Assembly (NCBI GenBank): GCA_934169535.1
Contig: CAKPOC010000058.1
Location: 1 to 5,972, forward strand
Direction of reading: 5' to 3'
Source of the DNA: an uncultured Clostridia bacterium
Lineage (GTDB): Bacteria; Bacillota; Clostridia; TANB77; CAG-508
Length of the DNA stretch: 5,972 bases
Part shown: piece by piece, positions 5,898 through 5,972 of the stretch
Layout of the letters: each line of letters opens with the position of its first letter
Position numbering within the stretch: the stretch's first letter is position 1
Notes under the pieces: generated by a model
What the model saw: only the letters and a program-made list of their open reading frames with translations
The model's database searches: none
What the model was told of the DNA's origin: nothing
Program-made: the position numbers and the translations under genes

Positions 5898-5972
5898 TGG
5901 TGCACCATCGCGGGATCGAACCGCGGACCTCCTGATTAAGAGTCAGTTGCTCTACCAGCTGAGCTAATGGTG
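5898..5972 (-). tRNA. tRNA-Lys, anticodon CUU (first base just outside window)
   Basis: Bases 2-76 of a standard 76-nt tRNA. The acceptor strand CACCAT needs one more 5' G at 5973 to complete seven pairs with ATGGTGC. The D arm is GCTC/GAGC with GG in the loop. The anticodon loop CTCTTAA carries CTT (5938-5940), which reads AAG (lysine). The T arm CGCGG/CCGCG has the loop TTCGATC. The discriminator is A, and the CCA end is encoded (5898-5900). The top pair of the anticodon stem (27-43) is an A/G mismatch; the other four pairs are sound. Any promoter or further tRNAs would lie beyond the window edge. Confidence 0.95.

Noticed and set aside
5898..5972. tRNA gene as an integration site for a mobile element
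   Set aside because: No integrase gene is present and I saw no duplicated tRNA 3' end in the window. The neighbouring genes are ordinary housekeeping genes.

Overview
The window is AT-rich, with Shine-Dalgarno-led genes, near-consensus SigA-type promoters, strong intrinsic terminators and a tRNA with an encoded CCA end. Together with its protein families (YkpA/YbiT-like ABC-F, Tex/YdcI, an HD-GYP response regulator), this points to a low-GC Firmicute, most likely in the class Clostridia. That placement is inferred from protein flavour and base composition; there is no rRNA or taxonomic marker to fix it.

Layout. On the + strand, the window opens inside a sensor histidine kinase gene (2-667). 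Only the part after the phospho-accepting histidine and the whole ATP-binding domain are visible. A 183-base gap (668-850) follows. It holds a terminator-like hairpin, a second perfect 12-bp inverted repeat, a clear promoter and an odd translation start region. Next comes a response regulator with an HD-GYP cyclic-dinucleotide phosphodiesterase domain (851-1915). A 22-bp perfect hairpin (1926-1974) lies between this gene and the convergent minus-strand operon and probably terminates both.

On the - strand, read from right to left: a tRNA-Lys(CUU) gene missing one base at the window edge (5898-5972) with its own terminator (5867-5892). Then a promoter (5789-5817), an ABC-F ATPase of the YbiT/YkpA type (4167-5747) and, 9 bases later, the RNA-binding protein Tex (1983-4157).

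How the genes fit together. The kinase and the HD-GYP regulator are probable two-component partners that would link a signal to breakdown of c-di-GMP or a related cyclic dinucleotide, although the regulator has its own promoter. The ABC-F protein and Tex look like a two-gene operon of ribosome- and RNA-associated housekeeping factors.

I found no mobile element, CRISPR array or novel multi-gene system. The points most worth a second look are the regulator's translation start, where a hairpin and a four-codon mini-ORF sit between the Shine-Dalgarno and the GTG, and the ABC-F protein, where both degenerate motifs would fall in the same composite ATP site.
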